From Bacteroidales bacterium (GTDB lineage: Bacteria; Bacteroidota; Bacteroidia; Bacteroidales; WCHB1-69), in assembly GCA_031272415.1 (NCBI GenBank), contig JAISTU010000036.1, forward strand, positions 1-18,262: a stretch of 18,262 bases of DNA. Direction: 5' to 3'. Below the pieces are notes generated by a model. The model searched no databases. It saw only the letters and a list, made by a program, of their open reading frames with translations, and was not told the DNA's origin. Shown here one piece after another: positions 17,180-18,262 of this stretch. The position numbers and the translations under genes are program-made. Within the stretch, counting starts at the first letter, position 1. Each line of letters starts with the position of its first letter.

Positions 17180-17257
17180 AGAAAATGTTAAGTCCCACGG
17201 AGTACGCGGGACTTAAGGATGCAAATCCTTCGGCTTATAGCCTTGTTGTGAATTGCA
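17180..17257 (-). ncRNA. tracrRNA of the type II CRISPR-Cas system
   Basis: Read on the minus strand from about 17257. The first 12 nt, GCAATTCACAAC (17256-17245), are the reverse complement of GTTGTGAATTGC, which resembles the start of Bacteroidota II-C CRISPR repeats as I recall them; this is the anti-repeat. It is followed by ACAAGGCTATAAGCCG, a nexus-like hairpin (GGCT/AGCC, 17242-17232). Next comes AAGGAT-TTGC-ATCCTT (17230-17215), then a long hairpin at 17216-17188. The long stem has nine Watson-Crick pairs, then a pair that is G.U in the minus-strand RNA but A.C on the plus strand, then two more GC pairs. This asymmetry favours a minus-strand RNA. A TAnnTTTG box sits at the right distance upstream. 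The 3' end is uncertain: after the last hairpin only AACATTTTC follows, so termination could lie further on (T-run near 17137-17132). The role in guiding Cas9 is family knowledge; the cognate repeat is not in the window. Confidence 0.75.
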
Positions 17258-17261
17258 AATA

Positions 17262-17269
17262 CAAAGATA
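17262..17269 (-). promoter_or_regulatory. Promoter of the tracrRNA
   Basis: The minus strand reads GTGTATCTTTGTATTTGC, with the -7 box TATCTTTG at 17269-17262. Starting 5-7 nt downstream places the first nucleotide at 17255-17257, almost exactly at the beginning of the 12-nt anti-repeat. The -33 region is AT-rich without a clear motif. Confidence 0.6.
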
Positions 17270-17301
17270 CACAAAAAAATGGGATAAATTAAAAGTTTAA
17301 G

Positions 17302-17326
17302 AAAATAAAATAAAATAAAAAAAAAA
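17302..17326. repeat. AAAAT simple repeat and A10 run before cas9
   Basis: Three AAAAT units (17302-17316) run into ten A residues (17317-17326), 10 nt ahead of the cas9 start codon. This is a slippage-prone tract in the position of the ribosome-binding region. A-rich leaders are normal in Bacteroidota, so it may be no more than that. Confidence 0.7.
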
Positions 17327-17336
17327 GTTAAGTTTT

Positions 17337-18262
17337 ATGGCAAAAATTTTAGGATTAGACCTCGGAACAAACTCTATCGGCTGGGCGATTAGAGAGACGG
17401 AAAATGAACAAAATCAGATTATTGACGACGGCGTCCTGATTTTTGAAAAAGGCGTTGGCGATGGCAAGTCGGGCGAATTTTCGTTAGCAGCAGAGCGAAG
17501 GAAAAATCGCGGCAAACGCCGTTTGTACAATGCAAAACGTTACCGCAAGTGGGAACTTCTGAAAGTTTTGATTGAAAACGGAATGTGTCCGCTTTCAATG
17601 GATGAACTTCGTTTGTGGAGTGTTGGAAACTGGCAACAGGGAATCGACGGGAAGTGGAAAAACAAAGGCAGAATTTATCCCGTCAATAATGCTGATTTCC
17701 AGAATTGGCTTGCTTTTGACCCTGCAATTTTTGGCAGCAAAGGAACGTCTGAAAACGGGAAGCCAATTCGCAAAAACCCTTATGATTTGCGATGCGAATT
17801 GATTGATGATGAGATTGCGGGTCAAGCCCCGATAAATCGGGATAAACTCCGCAATGACGTTAATAAAATGCTGAAAATTGGTCGTGCATTGTATCATTTA
17901 GTACAGAGGCGCGGCTTTAAGTCAAGCAGAAAGAGCGGGCAATCGACTTATGCAAAGAATGAAGATATAGAAAAACTGAAAACCGAAAACGCAGATTTTC
18001 AAATTGCTCTGTTAGCGAAAGAAAAATTGGACAAAGGCGAGCGTTTTCGTGCAAGCGGAGTTATTCAGCGACAGTATTTTGAAGATGAATTTTACGCGAT
18101 ATGCAAGAAACAGGGTCTGACCGAAGAATTAACGGCAAAATTACACAAGGCAATTTATTTTGTGCGCCCGTTACGCTCTCAAAAGGGATTGGTCGGCAAC
18201 TGCACCTTGGAAAAAGGCAAGCCGCGTATTCCGATAAGCCATCCGAAATTTGAGGAATTTCG
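17337..18262 (+). CDS. cas9: CRISPR-associated endonuclease Cas9, type II-C-like, 5' part only
   Basis: Cas9 cuts target DNA guided by crRNA and tracrRNA. The first 308 codons are in the window, uninterrupted, and continue past the right edge. Residues 4-18 (ILGLDLGTNSIGWAI) are the RuvC-I motif with catalytic Asp8. The Arg-rich bridge helix is at ~51-72 (AAERRKNRGKRRLYNAKR and following). REC-lobe motifs follow: RALYHLVQRRGFKSSRK (183-199) and IYFVRPLRSQKGLVGNCT (273-290), then a KPRIPISHPKFEEF block, as in the larger II-C Cas9 proteins of Bacteroidota. HNH, RuvC-II/III and the PAM-interacting domain lie outside, so size and activity cannot be judged. The ATG is fixed by an in-frame TAA at 17316-17318 and by Asp8. 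It lies downstream of cas1-cas2, the reverse of the usual cas9-cas1-cas2 order. Confidence 0.95.
   Translation, partial: MAKILGLDLGTNSIGWAIRETENEQNQIIDDGVLIFEKGVGDGKSGEFSLAAERRKNRGKRRLYNAKRYRKWELLKVLIENGMCPLSMDELRLWSVGNWQQGIDGKWKNKGRIYPVNNADFQNWLAFDPAIFGSKGTSENGKPIRKNPYDLRCELIDDEIAGQAPINRDKLRNDVNKMLKIGRALYHLVQRRGFKSSRKSGQSTYAKNEDIEKLKTENADFQIALLAKEKLDKGERFRASGVIQRQYFEDEFYAICKKQGLTEELTAKLHKAIYFVRPLRSQKGLVGNCTLEKGKPRIPISHPKFEEF

Noticed and set aside
17137..17292. A coding gene as the main explanation of the cas2-cas9 gap
   Set aside because: The anti-repeat, nexus-like hairpin, G.U-tolerant stem and correctly placed minus-strand promoter fit a tracrRNA much better. The open frame is kept only as a low-interest finding.
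17337..18262. cas9 as a recent foreign insertion because it looks somewhat richer in G+C than cas1
   Set aside because: By eye, cas9 is not clearly different from parts of cas2, and composition varies line by line. Without a computed profile this is not strong enough to claim.

Overview
The window looks like a chromosomal segment of a low-G+C member of the Bacteroidota. Three things point there: a very large secreted protein ending in a type IX secretion (T9SS) type A sorting domain; several promoters of the Bacteroidota form TAnnTTTG; and start codons preceded by A-rich sequence instead of Shine-Dalgarno motifs.

Left part (1-14784, all minus strand). A 14.2-kb gene encodes a 4737-residue exported protein. 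It has a signal peptide, an N-terminal sandwich-like domain, six consecutive ~550-residue modules (each a right-handed beta-helix followed by a CARDB-like Ig domain), a second sandwich-like domain, more CARDB-like domains and a T9SS sorting domain. It has a recognisable promoter, with four 11-bp repeats just upstream, and an intrinsic terminator. Beyond the terminator, on the same strand, an orphan Rhs core-domain fragment runs off the left edge.

Middle (14785-15717). This is AT-rich sequence holding the regulatory region of the giant gene, one small predicted two-helix membrane protein on the minus strand, and simple repeats.

Right part (15718-18262, plus strand). This is a type II CRISPR-Cas locus, most like subtype II-C of Bacteroidota, in the order cas1, cas2, cas9, with cas9 cut by the right edge. 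The 294-nt gap between cas2 and cas9 holds a probable tracrRNA on the opposite strand. It has a TAnnTTTG promoter, a 12-nt anti-repeat matching the start I recall for Bacteroidota II-C repeats, and three hairpins. Cas1 and Cas2 would capture spacers, and Cas9 with tracrRNA and crRNA would cut DNA. No CRISPR array lies in the window, so it is either beyond the right edge or elsewhere. Because the tracrRNA is antisense to the predicted cas9 leader, tracrRNA and cas9 expression may be coupled. This arrangement is the most interesting feature of the window.
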